Numbered from the stretch's first letter, positions 17,282-25,825 are shown. The stretch is DNA of 64,000 bases from Ignatzschineria larvae DSM 13226 (GCF_038500265.1 NZ_CP150637.1:2343501-2407500); one strand, 5' to 3'. Translations and numbers: made by a program. Notes: generated by a model not told the origin, from the sequence alone.

Positions 17282-17947
17282 TTACTTACCCCAGCTACTT
17301 GGATCTTTATTCCATTCAGTGAGGGCAACACGCTCCTCTTCGCTAATGATGTTTTTGCTAAGCGCTGTTTCAAGCAGTGCAGGATAATTACTTAAAGTCG
17401 CATAATGTAGACCTACTTTACCAAAGTTTTCCGCTGCAATAGGTAGATCGTAAGAGAAGATTGCCGCAACACCAATCACTTCAGCGCCTGCTTCTTTGAG
17501 TGCATCTGCACAGGTTAAAGAGCTGCCACCGGTTGAGATTAGATCTTCTACGATTACGACTTTTTGGCCCGGCTTAATAATTCCTTCGATCATATTCCCG
17601 CGACCATGTTTCTTAGGTGAGCTACGAACATAGACCATCGGTTTTTCTAAGACCGCACTCACCCAAGATGCGTGAGGAATGCCGGCCGTTGCGGTTCCCG
17701 CAATCACTTCTACTCCAGGGAAGTTCTCCTGGATCAATTTAATCAAATTTTTTGAGATAAATTTCCGTACTTCAGGATGACTGACAATAAGACGGTTATC
17801 ACAATAAATTGGAGATTTAAGGCCTGATGCCCAAGTAAAAGGATCTTTAGGCGATAATGAAACAGCATCGATAGAGAGCAGTGCTTCCGCAACTTTATGT
17901 TTTACGGTTTCATCATGTTGTAAATTAGCAGTATTATTCGTATTCAT
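17282..17947 (-). CDS. pyrE: orotate phosphoribosyltransferase
   Basis: PyrE converts orotate and PRPP to orotidine 5'-monophosphate. The PRPP-binding loop VVIVEDLISTGGSSL lies near residue 127, and TWASGLKSPIYCDNR near 38 is the orotate-site segment. RSSPKKHGRGNMIEG near 101 contains the flexible catalytic loop. The length of 221 residues suits the Gram-positive-like type fused in order with pyrF. I start at ATG 17947, which overlaps the pyrF stop codon by one base; an upstream in-frame start at 17965 would lie inside pyrF. The operon order pyrF-pyrE places the last two UMP-synthesis steps together. Confidence 0.96.
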   Translation of the reverse strand: MNTNNTANLQHDETVKHKVAEALLSIDAVSLSPKDPFTWASGLKSPIYCDNRLIVSHPEVRKFISKNLIKLIQENFPGVEVIAGTATAGIPHASWVSAVLEKPMVYVRSSPKKHGRGNMIEGIIKPGQKVVIVEDLISTGGSSLTCADALKEAGAEVIGVAAIFSYDLPIAAENFGKVGLHYATLSNYPALLETALSKNIISEEERVALTEWNKDPSSWGK

Positions 17948-18657
17948 TATTCTGTTCTCTCCCATTCTTCTTTCACTGTGTAATATGCTTTTAATGGATC
18001 TTTCGCTTGTGTAATTGAGCGACCTACAACGATATAACTTGAACCATTTTTCTTTGCTTCAAAGGGGGTCATAATCCGGCGTTGATCATCCGCGGCATCA
18101 GAGGCTAGACGAATCCCTGGGGTGACACAAAGGAAGCTGTCGCGCGTGTTTTCTTTGACCATCTTCGCTTCTAGTGCTGAGCAGACAACGCCATCTAATC
18201 CTGAATTATTGGTCATTTTGCTGTAGTGAATGACTGATTCAAGTAAGCTTGTTTGAATATTTTGCTCTGCTTGCATCTCTTTTTCACTCATACTCGTCAG
18301 CTGAGTAACGGCAATAAGACGTGGACGTTTTGAATTGCCACTGCCAATCTCTAAGCCTTCTAACGCCTCTTCCATCATGCGTTTTCCTCCGGCAGCATGG
18401 ACATTCACCATATCAACGCCCATTTTAGCAAGGCCGATCATCGCACTTTTTACGGTGTTTGGAATATCGTAGAGTTTTAGATCTAAAAAAACCTCATAAC
18501 CTCTTGCTTTGAGAGTTTCAACTAGCATAGGCCCTTCGTTATAGAAGAGCTCCATCCCAATTTTAATATAGAGTTCTTCCCCTTTAGGCATCATCTCTAG
18601 AAAAGCTTTCGTTTCGAGATAATTGGGGAAGTCGAGGGCAATAATGGGTTTTGTCAT
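17947..18657 (-). CDS. pyrF: orotidine 5'-phosphate decarboxylase
   Basis: PyrF decarboxylates OMP to UMP, the final step of de novo pyrimidine synthesis. The 236-residue TIM barrel has PIIALDFPN at the N-terminus, the catalytic segment [14 protein letters not shown] near residue 57 (Asp-Lys-Asp network) and RRIMTPFEA near 190 followed by YIVVGRSIT. First gene of pyrF-pyrE-DUF1622. A leader with a small open frame and a U-tract hairpin precedes it (18685-18764), so transcription attenuation is likely. Confidence 0.96.
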   Translation of the reverse strand: MTKPIIALDFPNYLETKAFLEMMPKGEELYIKIGMELFYNEGPMLVETLKARGYEVFLDLKLYDIPNTVKSAMIGLAKMGVDMVNVHAAGGKRMMEEALEGLEIGSGNSKRPRLIAVTQLTSMSEKEMQAEQNIQTSLLESVIHYSKMTNNSGLDGVVCSALEAKMVKENTRDSFLCVTPGIRLASDAADDQRRIMTPFEAKKNGSSYIVVGRSITQAKDPLKAYYTVKEEWERTE

Positions 18658-18684
18658 AACAATCTACTTTTATTTTATTTTTCC

Positions 18685-18708
18685 AAAAAAAAACCGACTA
18701 TTGTCGGC
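18685..18708 (-). terminator. attenuator-like terminator in the pyrF leader
   Basis: Read on the minus strand, CCGAC-AATA-GTCGG (5-bp GC stem, 18694-18707) is followed by nine U residues (18685-18693), about 28 bases before the pyrF ATG. No other minus-strand gene lies upstream for more than 5 kb. The hairpin is therefore in the pyrF transcript itself, which suggests UTP-sensitive attenuation as known for enteric pyrBI and pyrE. Confidence 0.65.
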
Positions 18709-18716
18709 TATTCCTC

Positions 18717-18764
18717 TTATGAATGATTGAGTTGTGAACAACGAGTTTGGCCTGTTTGTTTCAT
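18717..18764 (-). CDS. putative leader peptide of the pyrF operon (15 codons)
   Basis: ATG at 18764 follows AGGGA by 9 bases and opens a 15-codon frame reading MKQTGQTRCSQLNHS. Its stop ends about 9 bases before the attenuator hairpin, so a ribosome at the stop would cover the hairpin's 5' arm. That is the geometry needed for translation-coupled attenuation. An alternative longer frame in another phase runs through the hairpin. There is no family match, so the call rests on position. Confidence 0.4.
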   Translation of the reverse strand: MKQTGQTRCSQLNHS

Positions 18765-19095
18765 CTGCAAATATCCCTATTTCACTTTCATTCATTTAAA
18801 TTGGGCATATTCTAGCACCGTAAATTGGGAATGAAAAGTATTTAATCGATGAATAGGATTATGAATAAGGATCTCCTTAAAAATAGGCTAAAAATCGAGG
18901 CTAAAATCGTCAAATAGTAAACTTTCGAAGTTTTAATATACTATTTTTTTTCAATAGAAACAAAATGATAGTTGTCAGTAATGGTTGTTACTTATAATTG
19001 AGATATGACTTGTGGATAACTTTGTGGGTAATACTGTCTATATGTTGATAACAACCGTGAAAAGATCTATTAAGATTCATTTAAGGGAACGCTAT

Positions 19096-19226
19096 TATAG
19101 TAAATTTGGTTTAAGAAAAATGGTTTTAAACACCACTTGCAAGATGCCGGATAGAACGGCTTTCTTACTTATTACAGCCGATGCGCCGGCATTTAAACAA
19201 GCTTATTTTGAACCGATATTACTATA
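19096..19226 (+). mobile_element. MITE copy 2 (131 bp, short form)
   Basis: It begins TATAGTAAATTTGGTTT and ends GATATTACTATA; the ends are inverted repeats. An internal pair GATGCCGG / CCGGCATT is present. Compared with the long form it lacks about 40 bp after the left end. It overlaps a spurious open frame. Confidence 0.88.
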
Positions 19227-19454
19227 AAATAAATTCTTAGCATTGATCTATAGAGTTGCCTATAGAAAATTGGGTTTTAAGGAAGATTGATTATGAACGG
19301 TTTATCGGAAATAGGGTAAAAATAATGCAATATTGGAACAATTTAAAATAAATTTTAGATATGAAAAAGTAGCAATCATCAATCATCTCACTGATTGAGC
19401 AAAAAAATGTGAAAAATTTTAATAGAAAGAGTAGACAAGTCGATTATTTTCAAT

Positions 19455-19473
19455 AATAATAAGAATCATTCTC
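19455..19473 (+). promoter_or_regulatory. Fur-box-like site upstream of the siderophore-binding gene
   Basis: AATAATAAGAATCATTCTC matches the Fur consensus GATAATGATAATCATTATC at 15 of 19 positions. It is about 215 bp before the start codon of the binding protein, so the transcript would have a long leader unless another promoter exists. Confidence 0.5.
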
Positions 19474-19688
19474 AAAAGAGATCAATAGTCAATTGAGAAT
19501 GGAAGCATAAATTTTAATGAAGCGTTCTGTAACTATAAAGTTTAAATATATCTCATTGATATATTTCTAAGATAGGCTTGCTAAACCTATCTACCCTATT
19601 GACTTATTAAGAGAGCTTACTCTGTTAATAAGACTGATTATAAATAAAAATTCGGCAACCTATGATATTGCTGAATCAAAGGACAACA

Positions 19689-20609
19689 ATGAAAACTCTG
19701 TTAAAACGTAGTGTTTGGATGCTCCCTTTAATGACAGCGCTCTCTGTTATCTCTCCTTCTATGGCTGTGGATAAAGGGATTGTTATGGATTTTGGGGCTG
19801 TGGATACCCTTAAAGCGCTAGGTAAAGCGGATCGTATCTCTGCGTTGCCAATACAGAATTTGCCGGCCTATCTATCCGATTTAGATCTTAAAGATATTCA
19901 AAATAGCGGTGGAATGAAATCGCCTGATTTAGCGGTATTTGCAGAGTTAAAACCCCAATTTATTGTGATATCTCCTCGCTTAGGCGGTCGTGTTGATGAA
20001 TTAAGTGAATATGGAAAAGTACTTAATTTCACAGTAGATTCAGATCATTATGCTCAATCGGTGGCGACAAATATTTTGGCGTTAGCAGAGTTAGTGGATG
20101 CCGAATCCGAAGCAAAAGCATCATTAGATGTACTGAATGGCAAATTAGATCAAGTACGGGCTGAAATAGCCCAATTCCCTCAAACAGCCCTTGTGATGAT
20201 CCACAATGATGGTCACTATATGGCAACGCCCACAAGTGGAACTGCAAAATTTATTCATCAATTTTTAGGGGTGAAGAATGCGGCTCCTGAAGTACCGCAA
20301 CCCACAGAACAAGATAAAGATGCTCGCCCTGCACGTCAAGCAGTGGATGAGGCTTATTTGAATAACATTCAACCAGATCTTATTTTTGTAGTCGATCGTA
20401 GTAGTGCGATTGGTCAAACGCCGATGGATCAATCTCTATTTGAAACCAATGTTGTCAGTAAAGCAATGAATAAAGATGGAAAAGCGATTAAAGTGATCTA
20501 TCTTGATCCAACCCTCTGGTATCTTTCAGGTAATGGCTTAATCAGTATCGAAACGCAAGCGAATGAGGTTCTTTCGGCATTAAAAGATTCTTCATCTTCT
20601 GCTCAATAA
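19689..20609 (+). CDS. periplasmic iron-siderophore-binding protein (CeuE/FatB-like)
   Basis: A 306-residue class III (FecB/BtuF-fold) binding protein with a signal peptide ending PSMA before VDKGIV. The segments VDTLKALGKADRISAL, VFAELKPQFIVISPR and TSGTAKFIHQFLGV are typical of the enterobactin/petrobactin-type receptors of Gram-negative and Gram-positive bacteria. There is no lipobox, as expected for a soluble periplasmic protein. I start at ATG 19689, after AAAGGA, rather than the upstream frame start at 19662. The permease and ATPase genes are not adjacent. A Fur-box-like site upstream suggests iron control. Exact ligand is unknown. Confidence 0.85.
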   Translation: MKTLLKRSVWMLPLMTALSVISPSMAVDKGIVMDFGAVDTLKALGKADRISALPIQNLPAYLSDLDLKDIQNSGGMKSPDLAVFAELKPQFIVISPRLGGRVDELSEYGKVLNFTVDSDHYAQSVATNILALAELVDAESEAKASLDVLNGKLDQVRAEIAQFPQTALVMIHNDGHYMATPTSGTAKFIHQFLGVKNAAPEVPQPTEQDKDARPARQAVDEAYLNNIQPDLIFVVDRSSAIGQTPMDQSLFETNVVSKAMNKDGKAIKVIYLDPTLWYLSGNGLISIETQANEVLSALKDSSSSAQ

Positions 20610-20731
20610 AAGCATATTGAAGAGGAAATCAGAGATGAGCAACTCTGTTTAGATTCCTCATAATTTTTATGGATAGTAGCAATATTTCTTGTAATCGCTA
20701 TCCCTTGATAAAACACAGTTTCTGCTCTTGG

Positions 20732-20822
20732 CCCTGATCCTTAGAAATAGAATTTGTTGACTTCCTCCAAAAAACATGCAAATTATATCCTAAGACTTCT
20801 AAACGATCAGGGTTCTTTTTTT
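20732..20822 (+). repeat. long inverted repeat followed by a T-run
   Basis: CCCTGATCCTTAGAA at 20732-20746 is nearly the reverse complement of TTCTAAACGATCAGGG at 20797-20812; one extra base breaks it. The 50-base loop contains TTGACT, and the right arm is followed by TTCTTTTTTT. It may terminate the binding-protein transcript or form part of the trp leader region. Confidence 0.5.
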
Positions 20823-20904
20823 ATCTTGAGATAATAAAGTGTCACGATAAAAAAGGAACCACTAGCTTCAAGTGAGAAATCCCCCATTTATAAGGAATTT
20901 AAAG

Positions 20905-20985
20905 ATGACCTCAACTATTTTAACAACACCTCGCCGTTGGTGGCCTGTGATGAAATATCGCGGGACGTGGTGGCGTGTCAGTTAA
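20905..20985 (+). CDS. trpL: trp operon leader peptide
   Basis: A 26-codon frame with AAGGA upstream encodes a peptide with two tandem tryptophan pairs, at residues 12-13 and 22-23 (RRWWPV and GTWWRV). This is the hallmark of ribosome-mediated trp attenuation: slow decoding of the Trp codons when charged tRNA-Trp is scarce lets an antiterminator form. The stop is 25 bases before the terminator at 21010-21033, and trpE follows at 21157. The frame is too short for standard gene finders, but composition and position are diagnostic. Confidence 0.9.
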   Translation: MTSTILTTPRRWWPVMKYRGTWWRVS

Positions 20986-21009
20986 AATAAGAGTCACCTA
21001 GAGATTTTA

Positions 21010-21033
21010 AGCCCGCAATATGCGGGCTTTTTT
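21010..21033 (+). terminator. trp attenuator terminator
   Basis: AGCCCGCA (21010-21017) pairs with TGCGGGCT (21021-21028) around ATA and is followed by a T-run. The leader also contains GCGGG at about 20959-20963, inside trpL, which could pair with the CCCGC arm as an alternative structure. GGTGGC near 20970 can pair with GTCACC near 20993-20998 over the second Trp pair. Confidence 0.88.
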
Positions 21034-21156
21034 GATGCACTCATATTGTGGAATGAAGTCTTCGGTTTATCCCCGTAACCCTTCAATCAATGATGGATGA
21101 GGAAAACTATCCATATATAAAACAAGTCAGTTAACCACAATAAGAGGAATCAAATC

Positions 21157-22899
21157 ATGCCTTACACTACTTTTAATCGTTCACAAATATTCACACTTAC
21201 AGAATCACTGACAAAATCAGCAGATCACTATTTTGATCCTTGCACACTCTTTACAGAGCTTGTGCATCAAAATCCACAAGCGCCTTACCTACTCTTTGAA
21301 TCTGCTAGTACCGATGATCAACGCGCCCTTAAAAGCCTGATCATTACTCAATCAGCGCTTACGATCAGAGCCTTAAAAAGTCATGTTACTGTCCGAGCAA
21401 TGACAACTTTAGGGGAATATTTACTTGCGTATCTCCAAGAAATTTTTAAATCTGAATTAATTCATTTTCAGGATCAAGAAGCGATATTTGATCTCCCCTT
21501 TGATGCAGCAGTTCGCCCACGAGGTGTATTGACTATTTTAGATCCGCTATTAGCGCTTAAGAATCCCGAATTTTCGCCTTTTATTGGCGGATTACTCGGA
21601 TATGATCTTGTGGGGGATGTTTATCAAATCACCATTCCTGAAAAGGGGAGAGAACGAGATCTTTCTCTCTATCTTGCAGAAGGCTTGATTACAGTAGATC
21701 ATCAAACAAAAGAGAGTCGTTATGAAGAACTCTTTTTGAGTGAAATTACGACGCGCCTTGAGAGTTATAAATCTTTTAATCAACATTTAAAAGATTATCA
21801 ATCTATCCTCGATAGAGTGAGTCATCACACTGATTCCCCCACAATATCCCCAGAGTTATCCACAGGAGATCATAAGATTCAGACAGATTCTACAGAAATA
21901 AAAGCGAATCAAAATGGGTTATCCACATTATCCAAAGGTTCTACTCAGAGTTATACGCAATCTTATCATCAACAATATTCACAGAGTTATCCACAGGCTG
22001 ATGGGGATATGCGGAATGTGATGGATCCCGAAAAAGGGGTTCAGATCCCTGATAGAGCACCCTTTAAAGCTATAGTAGAGTCTTATATTGAACAGATTCA
22101 TGCGGGAAAATTAGCGCAAATCGTACCTTCTCGTACTTTTACAGTGCCGTGCCCTGACCCTTTAAGTAGTTATCGAGCACTTAAAACAGCTTATCCAAGT
22201 CCTTATCTCTTCTATCTTCACGATTCTGAATTTACGCTCTTTGGTGCCTCGCCGGAATCTTCCCTTAAATATGATCCGACAAGTCGAGAGTTAGAGCTCT
22301 ATCCAATTGCCGGTACTAAACTGCGAGGGATGATCAATGGTGAGATTGATGAAGCGTTAGATCAACTTGCTGAAGAGACTTTGATTAATGACCCAAAAGA
22401 GCGTTCGGAACATCTGATGTTAGTGGATCTAGCAGAAGAGGATTTAGCGCTTGTTTCTGATCCTGAGACCATCGCAGTTAAAGCTTTAATGAAAGTCGAT
22501 CGTTATCGTTATGTAATGCATTTAGTTTCACAAGTTGTAGGCCGCTTGCGAGATGATCTTTCACCGATTGATGCCTATTTAGCGGTGATGAATATGGGAA
22601 CTTTGACCGGCGCACCAAAGCGTTATGCAATGGAAGAGATCTATCGATATGAACAAGTGGCTCGAGGGAGTTTCGGGGGGGCTATTGGTTATATTCAAGC
22701 TACGATGGAAGGGGAATATTTCGATAGTGCAATTGTAATTCGTTCGGCTTATGTGGCTGATGGTATCGCAAAAGTACAGGCGGGTGCCGGTATCGTGGCA
22801 GAATCGAATCCTGATCGAGAAGCAGATGAGACAGAGAATAAAGCAAGTAGTGTCATTATGGCTATCTTGCAAGCACAATCAATGGAACAAGTAGTTTAA
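21157..22899 (+). CDS. trpE: anthranilate synthase component I
   Basis: TrpE makes anthranilate from chorismate and ammonia (from TrpG), committing carbon to tryptophan. Catalytic-domain motifs are intact: QIVPSRTF near residue 322, PIAGTKLRG near 383, MGTLTGAPK near 479 and VQAGAGIVAESNP near 539. The N-terminal PYLLFESAS near residue 44 matches the LLES tryptophan feedback site. At 580 residues it is longer than E. coli TrpE (520). The excess is a Ser/Thr/Gln/Tyr-rich linker at about residues 222-292 between the two domains, which also carries three perfect DnaA boxes at the DNA level. No trpG follows, so trpE is transcribed alone behind its leader. Confidence 0.95.
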   Translation: MPYTTFNRSQIFTLTESLTKSADHYFDPCTLFTELVHQNPQAPYLLFESASTDDQRALKSLIITQSALTIRALKSHVTVRAMTTLGEYLLAYLQEIFKSELIHFQDQEAIFDLPFDAAVRPRGVLTILDPLLALKNPEFSPFIGGLLGYDLVGDVYQITIPEKGRERDLSLYLAEGLITVDHQTKESRYEELFLSEITTRLESYKSFNQHLKDYQSILDRVSHHTDSPTISPELSTGDHKIQTDSTEIKANQNGLSTLSKGSTQSYTQSYHQQYSQSYPQADGDMRNVMDPEKGVQIPDRAPFKAIVESYIEQIHAGKLAQIVPSRTFTVPCPDPLSSYRALKTAYPSPYLFYLHDSEFTLFGASPESSLKYDPTSRELELYPIAGTKLRGMINGEIDEALDQLAEETLINDPKERSEHLMLVDLAEEDLALVSDPETIAVKALMKVDRYRYVMHLVSQVVGRLRDDLSPIDAYLAVMNMGTLTGAPKRYAMEEIYRYEQVARGSFGGAIGYIQATMEGEYFDSAIVIRSAYVADGIAKVQAGAGIVAESNPDREADETENKASSVIMAILQAQSMEQVV

Positions 22900-23552
22900 C
22901 GGATAATTTGATTGTGTAATCCTTTAGAAGGGTAGCTGTCGTTAGAAGATCAATAGTGAGATATGATGACTTTTACTCTTCTACTTTAGAAAGGACTTTT
23001 AAAATTAATATAATTGGCAATATTTTTTATTTTTATTTTTAAATTATTTAAATAAGTTATAGGATTATTCTTTTATGACTATAATCTAAATAGCGAGTGC
23101 AGTGTTTAAGCGGGAAAACGTGGTAATATAGTGGCTAGAGATTATTATGAAAAGAAGATTTAATATATTAAAATATAGAATTTGAGATCGTAATAAATAA
23201 AAATGGCTATCTATCAACCATGATTGAATAGCATTACTCATGTTTTCTACCATATATTTACGTAAAGATATTACAAATATGATAATAATCGTTGTAATAT
23301 GAGAAAATATGTATTAATTTAGTAGGAAAAGGATTTTCTACAGTCAAATTGAAATAATAGTGGTAGCAGTGATATCTATCAGGAAATATCTATCATCAAG
23401 AACGTTATTTGTGGGTATTAATTTATTATTTGCAATGAGTCAAAAGTGTATTCTTTATTGGTTAATGCGCTATTTTGTTTCACTCTATGATAGAATTCGA
23501 CGTGAATGAGTAGATAAACAGTAGAAAAGCATCTTATGTTGAGGGAAAAGGC
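22900..23552. other. 653-bp AT-rich gap between trpE and fnr
   Basis: No gene, RNA, repeat or clear terminator was recognised. The sequence is very AT-rich, especially 23000-23060. It presumably contains the end of the trpE transcript and the fnr promoter. Confidence 0.5.
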
Positions 23553-24266
23553 ATGCATAAAAAAATTAAAGTCGCATGTGGAAATTGTAGCTTACAACAA
23601 CTCTGCCTACCCGTTGGGCTTGAGAATAGTGAGTTTGTAAAATTAGAAAAGATTGTACAACGCGGTAAACCTTTGTCACGAGGTAAACATATCTACTATC
23701 CCGGCGATCCTTTTACATCACTTTATGCTGTACGTTCAGGTGCAGTGAAAACATACAAAGTTGCCAATGATGGAACAGAGTATGTCACGAGTTTCTATCT
23801 TCCTGGGGAAATTATCGGTTTAGATGCATTAAGTTCCGGTGTTCATACTTGCGGGGCTAAAACTTTAGAAACAACGAGTCTCTGTGAAATTCCGTATACT
23901 CAACTTGACACGATTGCGGTGACGATCCCGAATATCTCCCGACAATTACTCAAAATTATGAGTCATGAGATTAAGTGTGATGAACAGATGATGACAATGA
24001 TCGGTTCTCAACCGGCACAAGCACGTTTGATTGCGTTATTCTTAAGTCTTTCTGCGCGTTTAAAACGTCGTGGTTATTCTGCTACTGAATTTTCATTGAG
24101 TATGTCTCGTGCCGATATCGGTAGCTATTTGGGCTTAGCAGTGGAAACAGTGAGTCGATTATTGAAAAAGTTACAAGATCAAGGCTTAATCGAAGTGAAT
24201 CATCGGCAAATTAAACTTCTCGATCTAGATCAATTACGGGAATTAGTCAATTTAGAGATCCATTAA
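23553..24266 (+). CDS. fnr: FNR, oxygen-sensing transcription regulator
   Basis: A 237-residue CRP/FNR-family regulator that binds a [4Fe-4S] cluster and activates anaerobic genes as a dimer. The four cluster ligands are present: Cys9, Cys12 and Cys18 in ACGNCSLQQLC, and Cys111 in ETTSLCEIP, with the same spacings as Cys20/23/29/122 of E. coli. The cyclic-nucleotide-like barrel (YYPGDPFTSLYAVRSGAVK) is followed by the dimer helix and the helix-turn-helix DIGSYLGLAVETVSRLL. The ETVSR motif carries the Glu, Ser and Arg that read TTGAT half-sites. The gene is monocistronic and ends at a strong hairpin at 24381. Confidence 0.95.
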   Translation: MHKKIKVACGNCSLQQLCLPVGLENSEFVKLEKIVQRGKPLSRGKHIYYPGDPFTSLYAVRSGAVKTYKVANDGTEYVTSFYLPGEIIGLDALSSGVHTCGAKTLETTSLCEIPYTQLDTIAVTIPNISRQLLKIMSHEIKCDEQMMTMIGSQPAQARLIALFLSLSARLKRRGYSATEFSLSMSRADIGSYLGLAVETVSRLLKKLQDQGLIEVNHRQIKLLDLDQLRELVNLEIH

Positions 24267-24380
24267 TATTATTGTGATTATTGCAATGATTGTAATGAGG
24301 CTCTAAAAACATCGTTTGTCTATCTTGATAGACTAAGCTATTTAAGTGATAGACATATTAGATTGTAGAGATATGATTAT

Positions 24381-24411
24381 AAAAGGGAAGTTCGATTGAA
24401 CTTCCCTTTTT
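24381..24411. terminator. bidirectional terminator after fnr
   Basis: A perfect 13-bp stem (24381-24393 with 24398-24410) with a 4-base loop; A-run on the left, T-run on the right. It can serve fnr and, together with MITE copy 3, the convergent permease gene. Confidence 0.9.
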
Positions 24412-24415
24412 GTTG

Positions 24416-24587
24416 TATAGTCATGTCGGTTTAAAATAAGCTTATTCAAATGCCGGCGCATCAGCTGATCGAGGCAAGAAAGCTGTTCTATCCGGCATCT
24501 TGCAAGTGTTGTTTAGTACGGTTTTATGTTTTTTAAACTCCATAATAGCTGTTGAAAAACCATTTTTCTTAAACCAAATTTACTATA
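24416..24587 (-). mobile_element. MITE copy 3 (172 bp, long form, reverse)
   Basis: On the plus strand it starts TATAGTCATGTCGGTTT and ends ACCAAATTTACTATA, the reverse of the other copies. The inner ATGCCGGCGC and GCCGGCAT pair is present. It fills the gap between the convergent fnr and permease genes. Confidence 0.88.
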
Positions 24588-24607
24588 TATAGTGTCTATG
24601 CTTGAAA

Positions 24608-25825
24608 TTAGCCTACAACACTGGGTAGCTTTAAAAGCTCAGGGAATGAACCGACAACAATAATCACGCCAGCGCAAAGAAGGGCTAATAGTAGTGAGAG
24701 ATTTCCACCTCGAACAGCTCGACCTTGCGGATTTCTCTTCCGCGCTTTATAGACTAAGGCAACCGGTAAGATAACGCCGATAAAGGCGAAGATAACACCG
24801 GCAAAGCTAAAGGCGCTTAAGAAGATATTTGGGTAGGTAAAGCCCACAATAATCGGTGGAATAAAGGTTACCGCGCCAACTAAGGTATTATTTTTACTCA
24901 TATTAAAGTGAGAAAGAAGATCTTTGACCGCATTTGATAAGCCTAAAGAGACGCCGATATAAGAGGTTGTTAAGGCAAAGAGTGAGAAGATTCGTACCAT
25001 TTCACTAATAGTTTTACTGCCGGTAGTGACCTCAAAGGCTTGAATTAAGCCATTAAGATTCGGCGTTTCATTAAGGATCGCAATCAATTCTGACTGTTTA
25101 AGCACGCCATGGGTTGCCATTTGCCAAATGATGTAGATGATAAAAATACCAGTTGAGCCGAAGAAACAGGCCATTCGCAATTTACGATTATCTCCTTTGA
25201 GATATTCATTAATAGTGGGGGTACAGATGTGAAAGCCAAAGGTCATAAAGAAGATAGGAAGCGCCGAGAAAAAGAGCAGATTATTAGTAGGCTTATACTG
25301 TAAATTGGTAATACTAAATTTGCCAAAGAGAAGATAGAGCAAGATGATAAAGCTGATTACCTTCAGGGCAAAAAAGAGACGATTGGTGATATCTGATAAA
25401 GCGATACCGATGGTAACAATAATACCGAATAGAATCGCAAAAGAGAGAGAGGCAATTTTCTGCGCTTTCTCGGGGGCTAAATTGAAAGAATTAGGAATAA
25501 AACTAAAGAGTAGATCCCCACTGCCGGTAATATACGCGGTTAATACGGCATACATAAAGAAGAGCAGGATAAAGTTCACAATGAGTTTACCCGTTAAGCC
25601 AAAATATTGCTCTGTAATACCGGCAATGCCGTAATCATAAGGGCTATATTGATGTACTTCGGCATAGAGCAGTGCCGTAAAGGTTAAGAGCACCCAGAGG
25701 AAAAAGAGTAGGGCAAAAGTCATTCCAAAGCCCATTTGTGCCGATGTGAGTGGCATTGCCAACATTCCTGCACCTACCGCCGTTCCGGCGATGATGAGCG
25801 TACTTCCAAATACACGATTTGTCAC
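24608..25825 (-). CDS. aromatic amino acid permease, TyrP-like (HAAAP family)
   Basis: A 405-residue, 11-helix hydroxy/aromatic amino acid permease. It begins GSTLIIAGTAVGAGMLAMPL, close to TyrP, and has FGFHICTPTINEYLKGD near residue 197, IIWQMATHGVL near 232 and SYIGVSLGLSNAV near 287. Overall the match to E. coli TyrP, the tyrosine:H+ symporter, is better than to Mtr or TnaB, judged by eye; tryptophan or broad specificity cannot be excluded. The gene is convergent with fnr and monocistronic. Confidence 0.85.
   Translation of the reverse strand: MTNRVFGSTLIIAGTAVGAGMLAMPLTSAQMGFGMTFALLFFLWVLLTFTALLYAEVHQYSPYDYGIAGITEQYFGLTGKLIVNFILLFFMYAVLTAYITGSGDLLFSFIPNSFNLAPEKAQKIASLSFAILFGIIVTIGIALSDITNRLFFALKVISFIILLYLLFGKFSITNLQYKPTNNLLFFSALPIFFMTFGFHICTPTINEYLKGDNRKLRMACFFGSTGIFIIYIIWQMATHGVLKQSELIAILNETPNLNGLIQAFEVTTGSKTISEMVRIFSLFALTTSYIGVSLGLSNAVKDLLSHFNMSKNNTLVGAVTFIPPIIVGFTYPNIFLSAFSFAGVIFAFIGVILPVALVYKARKRNPQGRAVRGGNLSLLLALLCAGVIIVVGSFPELLKLPSVVG

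Larger units (their letters stand above)
18765..19688. other. long intergenic region between divergent pyrF and siderophore-binding genes
   Basis: About 920 bp without a convincing gene. It includes the pyrF promoter region (a TAGAAT -10-like element on the minus strand near 18808), a perfect DnaA box at 19011-19019, MITE copy 2 at 19096-19226, and a Fur-box-like site at 19455-19473. The rest is AT-rich and unrecognised. Confidence 0.55.

Noticed and set aside
19012..19227. 71-codon open frame on the plus strand
   Set aside because: Half of it is MITE copy 2, and the rest is intergenic sequence with a DnaA box; no Shine-Dalgarno or family features.
22579..22878. 99-codon frame antisense to trpE
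   Set aside because: Shadow of the conserved catalytic domain of TrpE; no start signal or family.
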